Assembly (NCBI RefSeq): GCF_013395055.1
Contig: NZ_CP058349.1
Coordinates: 1,302,001 to 1,366,000 of the forward strand
From: Pseudomonas sp. ABC1
Lineage (GTDB): Bacteria > Pseudomonadota > Gammaproteobacteria > Pseudomonadales > Pseudomonadaceae
Direction of reading: 5' to 3'
Length of the DNA: 64,000 nt
The notes under the pieces were generated by a model that was not told where the DNA came from, ran no database searches, and was given only the letters and a program-made list of their open reading frames with translations. Made by a program: the position numbers and the translations under genes. This document shows, one piece after another, positions 36,042-44,454 of the stretch. Position 1 is the first letter of the stretch, and each line of letters begins with the position of its first letter.

Positions 36042-36985
36042 CTGAGTTTCTCCGCGATGCGCATCACGGCACTGCGTGAGCGGGGATTGGCCCGGACTTC
36101 TTCCTCAGATGCGAAAACCGGCTTGCCCAACAGCTTCAGGCGAGGTTCGAACGCCTTGGGAATGATCGGCAGGCCGCGTGGCAAGGTGTCGGCCTCACCC
36201 TTGGCCTGACGGCGCATGAACTGCTTGACGATGCGGTCTTCCAGCGAGTGGAAGCTGATCACCACCAGTCGCCCACCGACTTCAAGCGCATCCAGCGCGG
36301 CGTCAAGACCACGCTCGAGATCGCCCAACTCATTGTTGATGAAAATGCGCAGCCCCTGGAACGCGCGGGTCGCAGGGTTCTTGCCTTTCTCCCAGGCCGG
36401 ATTCGCCACCGTCAGAACCTGGGCCAGGTCAGCGGTACGCTCGAAAGGAGTTTCCTGGCGACGCAGCACCACGGCACGCGCCATACGCTTGGCAAAGCGC
36501 TCCTCGCCGTAATCCTTGAATACGCGGGCGATCTCGTCTTCGCTGGCGCTGGCGATCCACTGCGCAGCACTGACGCCGCTGTCAGGGTTCATGCGCATGT
36601 CCAGCGGGCCGTCGTGCTGGAAGCTGAAACCACGTTCGGGGTCGTCCAGTTGCGGCGACGACACGCCCAGGTCCAGCAACACGCCACTGACACTTCCAGA
36701 CCAGCCACGCTGTGCGATCTCTTCGCCCAGCTCGGCAAAGCTTCTCTGCACAACGACAAAGCGGCCGTCCTCGGCCGCCAATGCCTGCCCCGTGGCAATC
36801 GCCTGCGGGTCCTTGTCGAAACCGAGCAGGCTCCCCTGTGGGCCAAGCCTGAGCAACAGCTTACGGCTGTGCCCGCCACGCCCGAAAGTACCGTCCAGGT
36901 AGCGGCCATCCGCACGCACGGCGAGGGCCTCGATGGCCTCGTCGAGCAGTACGGTGATATGCGCCAAGCTGCTGTTCGGATTCAC
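36038..36985 (-). CDS. rsmH: 16S rRNA m4C1402 methyltransferase RsmH (MraW)
   Basis: SAM-dependent methyltransferase of 315 residues methylating N4 of C1402 in 16S rRNA; the same nucleotide is 2'-O-methylated by RsmI, encoded about 1.2 kb away. It has YLDGTFGRGGHSRKLL near 29-44, VLLDLGVSSPQLDDPERGFSF near 103, and VISFHSLEDRIVKQF near 240. The start codon is GTG at 36985, overlapping the mraZ stop (GTGA). Confidence 0.96.
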   Translation of the reverse strand: MNPNSSLAHITVLLDEAIEALAVRADGRYLDGTFGRGGHSRKLLLRLGPQGSLLGFDKDPQAIATGQALAAEDGRFVVVQRSFAELGEEIAQRGWSGSVSGVLLDLGVSSPQLDDPERGFSFQHDGPLDMRMNPDSGVSAAQWIASASEDEIARVFKDYGEERFAKRMARAVVLRRQETPFERTADLAQVLTVANPAWEKGKNPATRAFQGLRIFINNELGDLERGLDAALDALEVGGRLVVISFHSLEDRIVKQFMRRQAKGEADTLPRGLPIIPKAFEPRLKLLGKPVFASEEEVRANPRSRSAVMRIAEKLR

Positions 36986-37437
36986 AGGATAAGATCACGC
37001 AGTTCTTCCGGCAGGCCGCCGGGTTGTTTTATAGCCGCCAGGTCCGCATCGGCTTGAGCGTTCCAGTCGGCCTCGTTCCACAGGTTGAACTTGTTCAGTT
37101 GCCCCACCAGCATGGCGTGCTTGTCCAGGCCGGCGTATTCGCGAAGCCGCTGCGGCACCAGCACACGACCAGTGCCATCCATCTCCAGGTCCACCGCATT
37201 GCCGATCAACAGGCGTTGCAGGCGACGCGCTTCTTCGCGCAGGGATGGCAGTTCACGCAGCTTCGCTTCGATCAGTTCCCATTCGGGCAGTGGGTAGATG
37301 CAGAGGCAACGGTCGACGGCATCGATGGTCACGATCAACTGCCCACCACAACGCGAAACGAGCTCGTCGCGATACCTGCTTGGCATCGCTAAGCGCCCTT
37401 TTGCGTCGAGGTTGATGGCATTTGCTCCGCGAAACAC
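36982..37437 (-). CDS. mraZ: Transcriptional regulator MraZ
   Basis: AbrB-like DNA-binding regulator of the dcw cluster; 151 residues with two swapped-hairpin repeats (NAINLDAKGRLAMPSRYRDE at about 6-25 and VDLEMDGTGRVLVPQRLREY at about 82-101). The start is a GTG at 37437. First gene of the cluster. Four regularly spaced TGG-type boxes just upstream look like its own operator, so autoregulation is expected. Confidence 0.95.
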   Translation of the reverse strand: MFRGANAINLDAKGRLAMPSRYRDELVSRCGGQLIVTIDAVDRCLCIYPLPEWELIEAKLRELPSLREEARRLQRLLIGNAVDLEMDGTGRVLVPQRLREYAGLDKHAMLVGQLNKFNLWNEADWNAQADADLAAIKQPGGLPEELRDLIL

Positions 37438-37466
37438 GGCAGTCCGTCCCCTGAATTAACCTTCCG

Positions 37467-37502
37467 AACCCATATTCACCCACTTCTCACCACTTTCTAC
37501 CA
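37467..37502 (-). promoter_or_regulatory. MraZ operator: four TGG-type boxes with 10-bp period
   Basis: On the minus strand four boxes follow one another at exact 10-bp steps: TGGTAG (37502-37497), TGGTGA (37492-37487), TGGGTG (37482-37477) and TGGGTT (37472-37467). MraZ in enterics binds TGGGN repeats separated by 5 nt, which gives the same period. They lie between the promoter -10 box and the mraZ start, a repressing position. Confidence 0.85.
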
Positions 37503-37511
37503 CTTGTGCGC

Positions 37512-37540
37512 ACTATAGAAATGCACTACCCCACCGTCAA
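37512..37540 (-). promoter_or_regulatory. Sigma70 promoter of the dcw cluster (Pmra)
   Basis: Minus strand TTGACG (37540-37535) and TATAGT (37517-37512) are separated by 17 bp, almost perfect consensus. Initiation would fall near 37505, immediately before the MraZ boxes. The -35 is also one arm of a CCGTCAA-N7-TTGACGG dyad spanning 37534-37554. Confidence 0.85.
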
Positions 37541-37721
37541 GGCGGCGTTGACGGGAAAATCCCTTACAGGACGGGAATTTAGGGAAACTTGAGGGGGCAA
37601 AAACGGGCACTGGAGAAATAAGACGCGGAGGAACAAACAGCTACCCGACAAACTTAAAGTAATTTGTCAGGAGTGAGTGCTTTCAGAAATTTCAAGAAAG
37701 GCGACAGACAGCAGGAAAGGA

Positions 37722-38081
37722 GGTGGAGAGTCGATCTGTAAGCCGGGTTTTGTCGAGGACAGTCATTCCTCTACGACAGCCATCACTGACTGCCTCTAGC
37801 AACCTACCCGGATCCAGCGCGGGCCACGCCAATGGATCCCTATTTGGTCTTGCTCCAGGCGGGGTTTACCTAGCCACGGACTGTTGCCAGCCGTGCGGTG
37901 CGCTCTTACCGCACCTTTTCACCCTTACCGGCGCCGAAACGCTTAGGCGGTTATTTTCTGTGGCACTTTCCGTAGGCTCACGCCTCCCAGGCGTTACCTG
38001 GCGCCTTGCCCTATGGAGCCCGGACTTTCCTCCCTCCCCTTTTGCGGAACAAAAGGGAACAGCGACTGTCCGATCGACTCT
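37722..38081 (-). ncRNA. rnpB: RNase P RNA (type A)
   Basis: Catalytic RNA of RNase P. Minus strand begins AGAGTCGATCGGACAGTCGC and contains GAGGAAAGTCCGGGCTCC with CATAGGGC and CAGGTAACGCCTGGGAGG. It also has the GGGTGAAAAGGTGCGGTAAG and CAACAGTCCGTGG-type segments, and ends with GAATGACTGTCCTCGACAAA, then ACCCGGCTTACAG. The 5' and 3' ends can pair (AGTCGAT/ATCGACT). The location between mraZ and rsmI is usual for pseudomonads. Ends are accurate to a few bases. Confidence 0.97.
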
Positions 38082-38090
38082 CCGCCGCGC

Positions 38091-38119
38091 AGGTTACAGC
38101 CCTGTGCCATCACCCGCAA
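38091..38119 (-). promoter_or_regulatory. Probable sigma70 promoter of rnpB
   Basis: TTGCGG (38119-38114) and TAACCT (38096-38091) on the minus strand are spaced by 17 bp and end 9 bp before the mature 5' end of the RNA. It lies in the gap after the rsmI stop. Confidence 0.6.
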
Positions 38120-38150
38120 GCGGCAACCGGACGACGGACTCGTCGCCCAT

Positions 38151-39020
38151 TCAGTCGGCCTTGCGCTCCAGGGCCAGTTGATACAGCAGGTTCTTGCGCA
38201 CACCGGTAATCTGCGCGGCCAGCGCGGCCGCCCGTTTGAGCGGCAACTCTTCGAGCAATAGGTCCAGCACTTTCACGGCCTGCGCATCCACCGCATCCTC
38301 GCCCTCGGGCGCCTGCCATCCCTCCACAAGCACCACACATTCGCCACGCTGCTGATTGGCATCGCCCTCGACCCATGGCCGCAACTCGGCAAGCGGCGCC
38401 CCTTTGAGCGTCTCGAAGGTCTTGGTCAATTCACGCCCCAGCACCGCCTGGCGCTGCCCACCGAAAACGGCCTCGAGATCGGCCAGGCATTCGACGATGC
38501 GATGTGGCGCTTCATAGAAGATCATCGTTCGCGACTCTTCCCGCAGCGCTTCGAGCCGTGTCAGTCGCGCCGCCTGGCGCGCCGGCAGGAAACCTTCGAA
38601 GACGAAGCGATCCGACGGTAGACCCGCTGCCGACAAGGCTGCGATCAGTGCGCAGGCACCTGGCACGGGAACGACGCGCACACCGGCCTGGCGCGCCTGG
38701 CGCACCAGGTGATAACCGGGATCGGAAATCAGCGGCGTACCGGCATCGGAGATCAGCGCCACATGGCTCCCCGCCAGCAAGGCCGTGAGAAAACGGCCGC
38801 CCTCTTCGCGCTCGTTGTGCTCATGGCAGGCGGCCAGTGGCGTATCGATGCCGAAATGCTGCAACAGACGAATCGAGTGACGGGTATCTTCGGCAGCGAT
38901 CAGCGCAACCTCGCGCAATATGCGCAACGCACGGGCACTGATGTCTTCCAGATTGCCGATTGGCGTGGCGACCACATAAAGCGTACCCGCTGTGGCATTC
39001 GGGGCATCCGTAGCAGTCAC
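38151..39020 (-). CDS. rsmI: 16S rRNA 2'-O-ribose C1402 methyltransferase RsmI
   Basis: Tetrapyrrole-methylase-fold SAM enzyme of 289 residues. It has GTLYVVATPIGNLEDISARAL at about 12-32, LISDAGTPLISDPGYHLV near 93, and FEGFLPARQAARLTRLEAL near 140. MIFYEAPHRIVECLADL follows near 165. It methylates the ribose of C1402, the same nucleotide as RsmH. Divergent from lpoA. Confidence 0.96.
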   Translation of the reverse strand: MTATDAPNATAGTLYVVATPIGNLEDISARALRILREVALIAAEDTRHSIRLLQHFGIDTPLAACHEHNEREEGGRFLTALLAGSHVALISDAGTPLISDPGYHLVRQARQAGVRVVPVPGACALIAALSAAGLPSDRFVFEGFLPARQAARLTRLEALREESRTMIFYEAPHRIVECLADLEAVFGGQRQAVLGRELTKTFETLKGAPLAELRPWVEGDANQQRGECVVLVEGWQAPEGEDAVDAQAVKVLDLLLEELPLKRAAALAAQITGVRKNLLYQLALERKAD

Positions 39021-39140
39021 GACTCACACCTCGTCTGAAAGTGGCGAAAGCGCGCATTGTAGCCCGGCAATGTCCCCGCAAGGCACAGGCTTGGGTACAA
39101 TCGGGGCATTCTTCGCGATTGTCTTCCAGGAATATCACCC

Positions 39141-40898
39141 ATGATGGCCTGCTTACGCCCACTGTTGACACTTTGCCTCGCCGCCCTGGTGGTGGCCTGC
39201 TCGTCTTCTCCCTCTTCCACCCTCGGCGAACTGCCACGCACGCCACAGGCCAGTACGCAGCAACTGCTGCAACAGGCCCAGGACAGCGCCCCGGAGAAGG
39301 CCGCCCAGTTGCGACTGTCGGCCGCCCAGCAAAGCTACCAGCAAGGCAATCTGAAGCAGGCGGTCGATATCATTCGACAGATCGACCTGAAAACCCTGAA
39401 ACCAGCGCAGCAGATATTCGCCCGCACCCTGACTGCGGAGCAGGCACTGGCCGACGGCCAGCCTAAGCAGGCTCTGGATGCCTTCCGGCATGCAGCCTTC
39501 GAAAGGCTCGCCGAACTCCCCGCGAACCAGCAGATACAAAGCCGCCTGGTTCGTGCCCAGGCACTGGAAGCCGACAAACAACCGCTGGCCGCCGCACGCG
39601 AGCGTGTCGAACTGGCACCGCTGCTCATTGGCGTGAGCGCCGATGACAACCATGAGGCTATCTGGCGACTGGTTTCCAGTTTGCCTGACAACGACCTGCA
39701 CGCCACCGGCGACGCCACCCTGGTGGGCTGGCTGAACCTGGGCAATGCACTCAAGCAGGCCGGCACGCTGGGCCAGCAACAGAACGCCATCGACAGTTGG
39801 CGCCAGCAATACCCGCAGCACCCGGCAGCCCTCCGCCTGCCCGCGCCACTCGACAAGCTGCTGCAACTCGAAGACCAGCCCCTGAACCACATCGCCCTGC
39901 TGCTCCCGACCGACGGCCCGTTGGCGGGTCCGGCCCGCGCACTGCGCGACGGCTTCCTGACCGCCCACCTGCAATCGGAAACGGGCCGCTCCGACCTGAA
40001 GATCGAGCTCTACGACAGCAGCCGCATTACCTCTATCGACGAGTTCTACCAGCGTGCCTCCCGCGATGGCGTGCAACTGATCGTCGGCCCGCTGGAGAAG
40101 GAACAGGTGCGCAAGCTGGCCGAACGCCAGTCGCTGCCCCTGCCCACCCTCGCCCTCAACTACAGCGACGCCGGCCAGGTGGCACCGCCACAGCTGTTCC
40201 AGTTCGGTCTCGCGGCCGAGGACGAAGCCCGGGAAGTCGCACGCCGCGCCTGGGCCGACGGCCATCGCCGCGCCATCGCACTGACCACGCAAGGTGAATG
40301 GGGCAATCGGGTGTTGCAGGCTTTCCGCCAGAGCTGGGCGGCACAAGGCGGCACCCTGGTGGCCGCTGAATCCCTGGGCCAGCCGGTCGAGCTGGCGGGA
40401 CAGATCGCACGCCTGCTGCAACTGACGTCCGGCGATACCCCGACCCGGCGCCAGGACGTGGACTTCCTGTTCCTCGCGGCAACGCCGCAACAGGCACAGC
40501 AAGTCAAACCGACCCTGGTGTTCCAGTACGCGGACGACCTGCCGGTCTATGCCACGTCGCACCTGTTCTCGGCCAACAATGACCGCGCCCAGTACCTCGA
40601 CCTGGAAGGCATTCGCTTCGCCGAGACACCCTGGCTGCTGGACAGCCAGTTGCCTCTGCGCCTGCAGGTCGAACAGAAGTGGCCGCAAGCCGGCAGCAGC
40701 CTGGGGCGGTTGTACGCCATGGGCGCCGATGCCTACCTGCTGGCCCCTCGTTTGAACCAACTGCTGGCCATGCCTGAAACCGAGCTGGAAGGCCTGTCTG
40801 GCACCCTGACGCTCAGCCCGGAGCGCCGGATCGAGCGCAGGCTGCCCTGGGCCCAGTTCCACAACGGCCAGATCGAGCGCCTCGACGACACACCATGA
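39141..40898 (+). CDS. lpoA: Penicillin-binding protein activator lipoprotein LpoA (LppC family)
   Basis: Outer-membrane lipoprotein activating the bifunctional synthase PBP1a. The 585-residue product has a lipoprotein signal ending at Cys20 (CLAALVVAC). An N-terminal helical TPR-like domain (about 30-250) is followed by a periplasmic-binding-protein-like domain (about 255-570) starting LNHIALLLPTDGPLAGPARA. A second ATG follows directly and would remove one residue. It overlaps yraN by 4 bp, giving the lpoA-yraN-gmhA-dolP order also found in enterics. Confidence 0.92.
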   Translation: MMACLRPLLTLCLAALVVACSSSPSSTLGELPRTPQASTQQLLQQAQDSAPEKAAQLRLSAAQQSYQQGNLKQAVDIIRQIDLKTLKPAQQIFARTLTAEQALADGQPKQALDAFRHAAFERLAELPANQQIQSRLVRAQALEADKQPLAAARERVELAPLLIGVSADDNHEAIWRLVSSLPDNDLHATGDATLVGWLNLGNALKQAGTLGQQQNAIDSWRQQYPQHPAALRLPAPLDKLLQLEDQPLNHIALLLPTDGPLAGPARALRDGFLTAHLQSETGRSDLKIELYDSSRITSIDEFYQRASRDGVQLIVGPLEKEQVRKLAERQSLPLPTLALNYSDAGQVAPPQLFQFGLAAEDEAREVARRAWADGHRRAIALTTQGEWGNRVLQAFRQSWAAQGGTLVAAESLGQPVELAGQIARLLQLTSGDTPTRRQDVDFLFLAATPQQAQQVKPTLVFQYADDLPVYATSHLFSANNDRAQYLDLEGIRFAETPWLLDSQLPLRLQVEQKWPQAGSSLGRLYAMGADAYLLAPRLNQLLAMPETELEGLSGTLTLSPERRIERRLPWAQFHNGQIERLDDTP

Positions 40899-41254
40899 CA
40901 GACAATGGCCGGCAGGACAGCGGGCGTGCCGCGGAAGCGCACGCCCTGGCGTTCCTGAACACTCAGGGACTGCGCCTGCTGGCTCGCAACTGGTCCTGCC
41001 GCCTCGGGGAAATCGACCTGATCATGCTCGACGGCGATACGCTGGTCTTCGTCGAGGTGCGCTACAGAAAGCATTCCGCCTGGGGCGGCGCCCTGGAGAG
41101 TGTCGATACCCGCAAGCGGCAGAAGCTGATCCGCACCGCGCAGCTCTTCCTGCAGAAGGAAAAGCGCTGGAGCAACCACCCCTGCCGGTTCGATGTCATA
41201 GCGATGGGCTCGCAGCAGGAAACGAACTGGTTGCGCAACGCATTCGACTGCTGA
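40895..41254 (+). CDS. YraN family (UPF0102) nuclease-fold protein
   Basis: The 119-residue protein has a restriction-endonuclease-like core: GRAAEAHALAFLNTQGLRLLARNW, then GEIDLIMLDGDTLVFVEVRYRKH, whose Glu/Asp and EVR residues match the metal-binding pattern of the fold. The family is nearly universal next to lpoA, but the function is not established. It starts inside the last codons of lpoA (ATGA overlap). Confidence 0.9.
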   Translation: MTDNGRQDSGRAAEAHALAFLNTQGLRLLARNWSCRLGEIDLIMLDGDTLVFVEVRYRKHSAWGGALESVDTRKRQKLIRTAQLFLQKEKRWSNHPCRFDVIAMGSQQETNWLRNAFDC

Positions 41255-41371
41255 TTCCCCAGACACCCGCACAACATGCTGCCCTGCGCGCTTGCAACGA
41301 AACGGCAACAGCCCCTAGCATTCCCGTGCCACGGCCATGAGGCCCGCCAGCCAACCGAAGGTCAACTATCG

Positions 41372-41965
41372 ATGGATATGCAAAACCGTATTCGCCAACT
41401 GTTCCAGGCGAGCATCGACACCAAGCAGCAAGCCATGCAGGTCCTCGCACCCAGCATCGAGCAGGCTGGCCAGGCGATGGTCAATGCCCTGCTCAGCGAA
41501 GGCAAGATTCTCTCCTGCGGCAATGGCGGCTCTGCCGGCGATGCCCAGCACTTTTCCTCGGAACTGCTCAACCGCTTCGAGCGCGAGCGCCCCAGCCTGC
41601 CGGCCATCGCCCTGACCACCGACAGCTCGACCATCACATCGATTGCCAACGACTACAGCTACAACGAAGTCTTCTCCAAGCAGATTCGCGCCCTCGGCCA
41701 ACCGGGCGACGTGTTGCTGGCGATCTCCACCAGCGGCAACTCCGCCAACGTCATCCAGGCCATCCAGGCCGCCCACGACCGCGAGATGCTGGTGGTCGCC
41801 CTGACCGGTCGCGACGGTGGCGGAATGGCGTCCTTGCTGCTGCCGGAAGACATCGAGATCCGCGTACCGTCCAAGGTCACCGCACGCATCCAGGAAGTCC
41901 ACCTGCTGGCCATCCACTGCCTGTGCGACCTGATCGACAACCAACTGTTCGGGAGTGAGGAATGA
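41372..41965 (+). CDS. gmhA: SIS-domain phosphoheptose isomerase GmhA / DiaA-like protein
   Basis: The 197-residue SIS-domain protein starts MDMQNRIRQLFQASID. It has ILSCGNGGSAGDAQHFSSEL at about 46-65 and DVLLAISTSGNSANVIQAIQ near 111-130. Pseudomonas genomes annotate it GmhA (sedoheptulose 7-phosphate isomerase for LPS heptose). In enterics the gene in this exact context is diaA, a DnaA-binding regulator of replication initiation. Both are homologous, and sequence alone does not decide; I keep the Pseudomonas name. It overlaps the next gene by 4 bp. Confidence 0.85.
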   Translation: MDMQNRIRQLFQASIDTKQQAMQVLAPSIEQAGQAMVNALLSEGKILSCGNGGSAGDAQHFSSELLNRFERERPSLPAIALTTDSSTITSIANDYSYNEVFSKQIRALGQPGDVLLAISTSGNSANVIQAIQAAHDREMLVVALTGRDGGGMASLLLPEDIEIRVPSKVTARIQEVHLLAIHCLCDLIDNQLFGSEE

Positions 41966-42540
41966 ACAAGAGCGCCTTGTCCGTCATTGCACTGAGCCTG
42001 TGCGTAGCGGTTACCGGCTGCAGTTCGGTACTGACCGCGACCCGCGACAAACCGATCGAGGACAACCGGGGCACGCGCACCATCGGCAGCAAGATCGACG
42101 ACTCGCTGATCGAAACCAAGGTCGCGGTGAATATCGCCAAGGCCAGTCCTGACCTGGAAAACGCCTCGCGCATCGTCGTCGCCAGCTACAACGGCGTGGT
42201 CCTGCTCGCGGGGCAGACGCCCCGCCAGGAACTCAAGCAACGGGCCGAGCAGGAAGCCAGCGCCGTCCAGCGCGTCAAGCGCGTGCACAACGAGCTGCAG
42301 ATACTGCAACCCTCATCAGCCCTGGCGCGTAGCAACGACACCTGGCTGACGACCAAGATCAAGAGCCAGATGCTGACCGACAACAGCGTCCCCGGCTCGC
42401 GCATCAAGGTGATCACGGAAAACGGCATCGTCTACCTGCTGGGCCTCGTGACCCAGGCCGAGGGCAACCGCGCGACCAATCTGGTCCAGGGCGTCTCCGG
42501 CGTCCAGCGTATCGTCAAGCTGTTCGAATATATCGACTGA
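41962..42540 (+). CDS. dolP: Dual-BON-domain outer-membrane lipoprotein DolP (YraP)-like
   Basis: Lipoprotein of 192 residues with lipobox AVTGC (Cys20) and two BON domains (about 47-115 and 122-190). Each shows the pattern ...VxGSRIKVIxENGIVYLLG. E. coli DolP maintains outer-membrane integrity at the division site. Function here is inferred from domain layout and conserved neighbours lpoA, yraN and the SIS gene. Confidence 0.88.
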   Translation: MNKSALSVIALSLCVAVTGCSSVLTATRDKPIEDNRGTRTIGSKIDDSLIETKVAVNIAKASPDLENASRIVVASYNGVVLLAGQTPRQELKQRAEQEASAVQRVKRVHNELQILQPSSALARSNDTWLTTKIKSQMLTDNSVPGSRIKVITENGIVYLLGLVTQAEGNRATNLVQGVSGVQRIVKLFEYID

Positions 42541-42586
42541 GCGTCGCGTGTATCAGAAACCGTGACGCTGGCGGCAAGCCTGTCGC

Positions 42587-42895
42587 TCAGAGCCTGACCG
42601 GCCAGACCTCGTACGCCGGGGTCTGGTAGGGATGGCTGGCCCTCAGCGCCGTGATACAGGCATCGACCAGCCCATCCTCCAGCACCAGTTCCACCTTCCA
42701 CTCAGGCAGGCGTTCCACCCGCCCTTGCTCGCCGATGAAGGGATCGCTGCCGGCCAGCGGCCGGAACTGGCCTTGCCCCAGCACTTGCCAGCAGCAGTGG
42801 TCGTAGTCGCCCAGACGCCCGCCACCGGCATCGAAGATCGCCGCCTTGACCTGCTCGACATGGCTGTCAGGCACGAAAAAACACAGTTTGTGCAT
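42587..42895 (-). CDS. YqfO/NIF3 C-terminal-like (CutA-fold) small protein
   Basis: The 102-residue protein begins MHKLCFFVPDSHVEQVKAAI and has FDAGGGRLGDYDHCCWQVLG and ASHPYQTPAYEVWPVRL. These match the stand-alone version of the PII/CutA-like insertion domain found in NIF3/YqfO proteins. No enzymatic role is known. The ATG at 42895 gives the normal family start; the open frame extends 11 codons further. Confidence 0.8.
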   Translation of the reverse strand: MHKLCFFVPDSHVEQVKAAIFDAGGGRLGDYDHCCWQVLGQGQFRPLAGSDPFIGEQGRVERLPEWKVELVLEDGLVDACITALRASHPYQTPAYEVWPVRL

Positions 42896-42951
42896 CACTC
42901 CCTCCAGCACTGCGGGGCGCGCTCGCACGTGCCCCTGCGCTTGCGCGCCTA

Positions 42952-44133
42952 TCAGAGCTGCACATTCACCGCCTGCGCCGCGCGCAACGCCTTGGCACGG
43001 GCGCTTTCGAGGCTTTCGTCACGCGCCAGCGCCACGCCCATACGGCGCTGTCCGCTGACGCCAGGCTTGCCGAACAGCCGCAGCGACGTATCCGCCTCAG
43101 CCAGCGCCGCCCCGAGATTGCCGAAGCTGACGCTGGCCGACTCGCCCTGCACCAGCACCACCGCTGAGGCGGACGGACCGAACTGGCGGATGGCCGGAAT
43201 CGGCAGCCCCAGGATCGCCCGCGCATGCAGCGCGAACTCGGACAGGTCCTGGGACACCAGAGTGACCAGGCCGGTATCGTGCGGACGAGGGGAAATCTCG
43301 CAGAACCAGACCTTGTCGCCTTTGACGAACAGCTCCACGCCGAACACGCCACGCCCCCCCAGCGCCTCGGTCACCGCCAGGGCGATCCGCTCGGCCTCTG
43401 CACGTGCCGCGGGCGTCATCGCCTGGGGCTGCCAGGACTCCTGGTAGTCGCCTTTCTCTTGGCGATGGCCAACCGGCTGGCAGAACGTGGTGCCACCTGC
43501 ATGGCGCACGGTCAGCAAGGTGATTTCGTAGTCGAAGTCGATGAAGCCCTCGACGATCACCCGCCCTTTGCCGGCACGCCCTCCCGCTTGCGCATAGTCC
43601 CAGGCGGCCTCGATATCGGCCTCGCTGCGCAGGACGGACTGGCCCTTTCCGGACGAACTCATGACCGGCTTGATCAGGCAGGGGAAGCCCACGGCTTGCG
43701 TACCCGCACGGAACTCGTCCAGCGTATCGGCGAAGCGATAGGCTGAGGTCGGCAGGCCCAGTTCTTCAGCCGCCAACCGACGAATGCCTTCGCGGTTCAT
43801 GGTCAGTTGAGTCGCGCGTGCCGTCGGGATGACGGTGTAGCCCTCATGCTCCAACTCCACCAGCGTGGCCGTGGCGATGGCCTCGATCTCGGGCACGATG
43901 TAATGCGGCTTTTCCTGCTCGATCACGGCACGCAGGGCCGCGCCATCCAGCATATCGACCACATGATGACGATGGGCGACCTGCATCGCCGGGGCGTCGG
44001 CATAACGGTCCACCGCGATCACCTCGACCCCGAGACGCTGCAGCTCGATGACCAGTTCCTTGCCCAGCTCGCCAGAGCCACACAAGAGGACACGGGTCGC
44101 GCTGGACGACAGGGGAGTACCAATACGTGGCAT
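42952..44133 (-). CDS. purT: Formate-dependent GAR transformylase PurT
   Basis: ATP-grasp enzyme of 393 residues using formate and ATP to formylate glycinamide ribonucleotide in purine synthesis. It has VLLCGSGELGKELVIELQRL at about 15-34, CLIKPVMSSSGKGQSV near 151, GVFGVELFVKGDKVWFCEIS near 277, and SPRPHDTGLVTLVSQ. It gives a folate-independent alternative to PurN. Confidence 0.95.
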   Translation of the reverse strand: MPRIGTPLSSSATRVLLCGSGELGKELVIELQRLGVEVIAVDRYADAPAMQVAHRHHVVDMLDGAALRAVIEQEKPHYIVPEIEAIATATLVELEHEGYTVIPTARATQLTMNREGIRRLAAEELGLPTSAYRFADTLDEFRAGTQAVGFPCLIKPVMSSSGKGQSVLRSEADIEAAWDYAQAGGRAGKGRVIVEGFIDFDYEITLLTVRHAGGTTFCQPVGHRQEKGDYQESWQPQAMTPAARAEAERIALAVTEALGGRGVFGVELFVKGDKVWFCEISPRPHDTGLVTLVSQDLSEFALHARAILGLPIPAIRQFGPSASAVVLVQGESASVSFGNLGAALAEADTSLRLFGKPGVSGQRRMGVALARDESLESARAKALRAAQAVNVQL

Positions 44134-44156
44134 GGGAATTCCTCAGGTAATGGGTT

Positions 44157-44345
44157 TCAGAGAAGCAGCCCAGCGGACTTCGCCCGCTCGTGGCAACGCA
44201 CGAGCACCTCACGGCGCTCGTCATTGTTCATCCGGCTCCAGCGCAATATCTCATCGATACTGCGTTGGCAACCGATGCAGATATCCAGCTGATCGAGTGC
44301 ACAAATGCTCACACACGGCGAGGCAACCGGTTTTTCCTTTTCCAT
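44157..44345 (-). CDS. DUF1289 small Cys-rich protein
   Basis: The 62-residue protein starts MEKEKPVASPCVSICALDQ. It has a C-x3-C-x7-C-x2-C pattern (CVSICALDQLDICIGC) suited to binding a metal or iron-sulfur cluster. Members are common small proteins of unknown function in proteobacteria. The ATG at 44345 is chosen because the conserved block starts soon after it; the open frame reaches 44393. Confidence 0.8.
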   Translation of the reverse strand: MEKEKPVASPCVSICALDQLDICIGCQRSIDEILRWSRMNNDERREVLVRCHERAKSAGLLL

Positions 44346-44454
44346 CGTCGTGGGGTCCAGGGACAGGCAATCGATTGGTCGGCAATGATGCAAGGCCAGG
44401 CGGCAAGCCGCAAGTTGGAAGCCGGAGCAAGGACGCCCGGTGAAGCGTCACAGC

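Noticed and set aside
37562..37721. Terminator or small RNA between rnpB and the dcw promoter
   Set aside because: Only weak AT-rich dyads (for example GACAAA...TTTGTC near 37648-37669) without a stable stem and T run in the right place; nothing else convincing was seen in the stretch.
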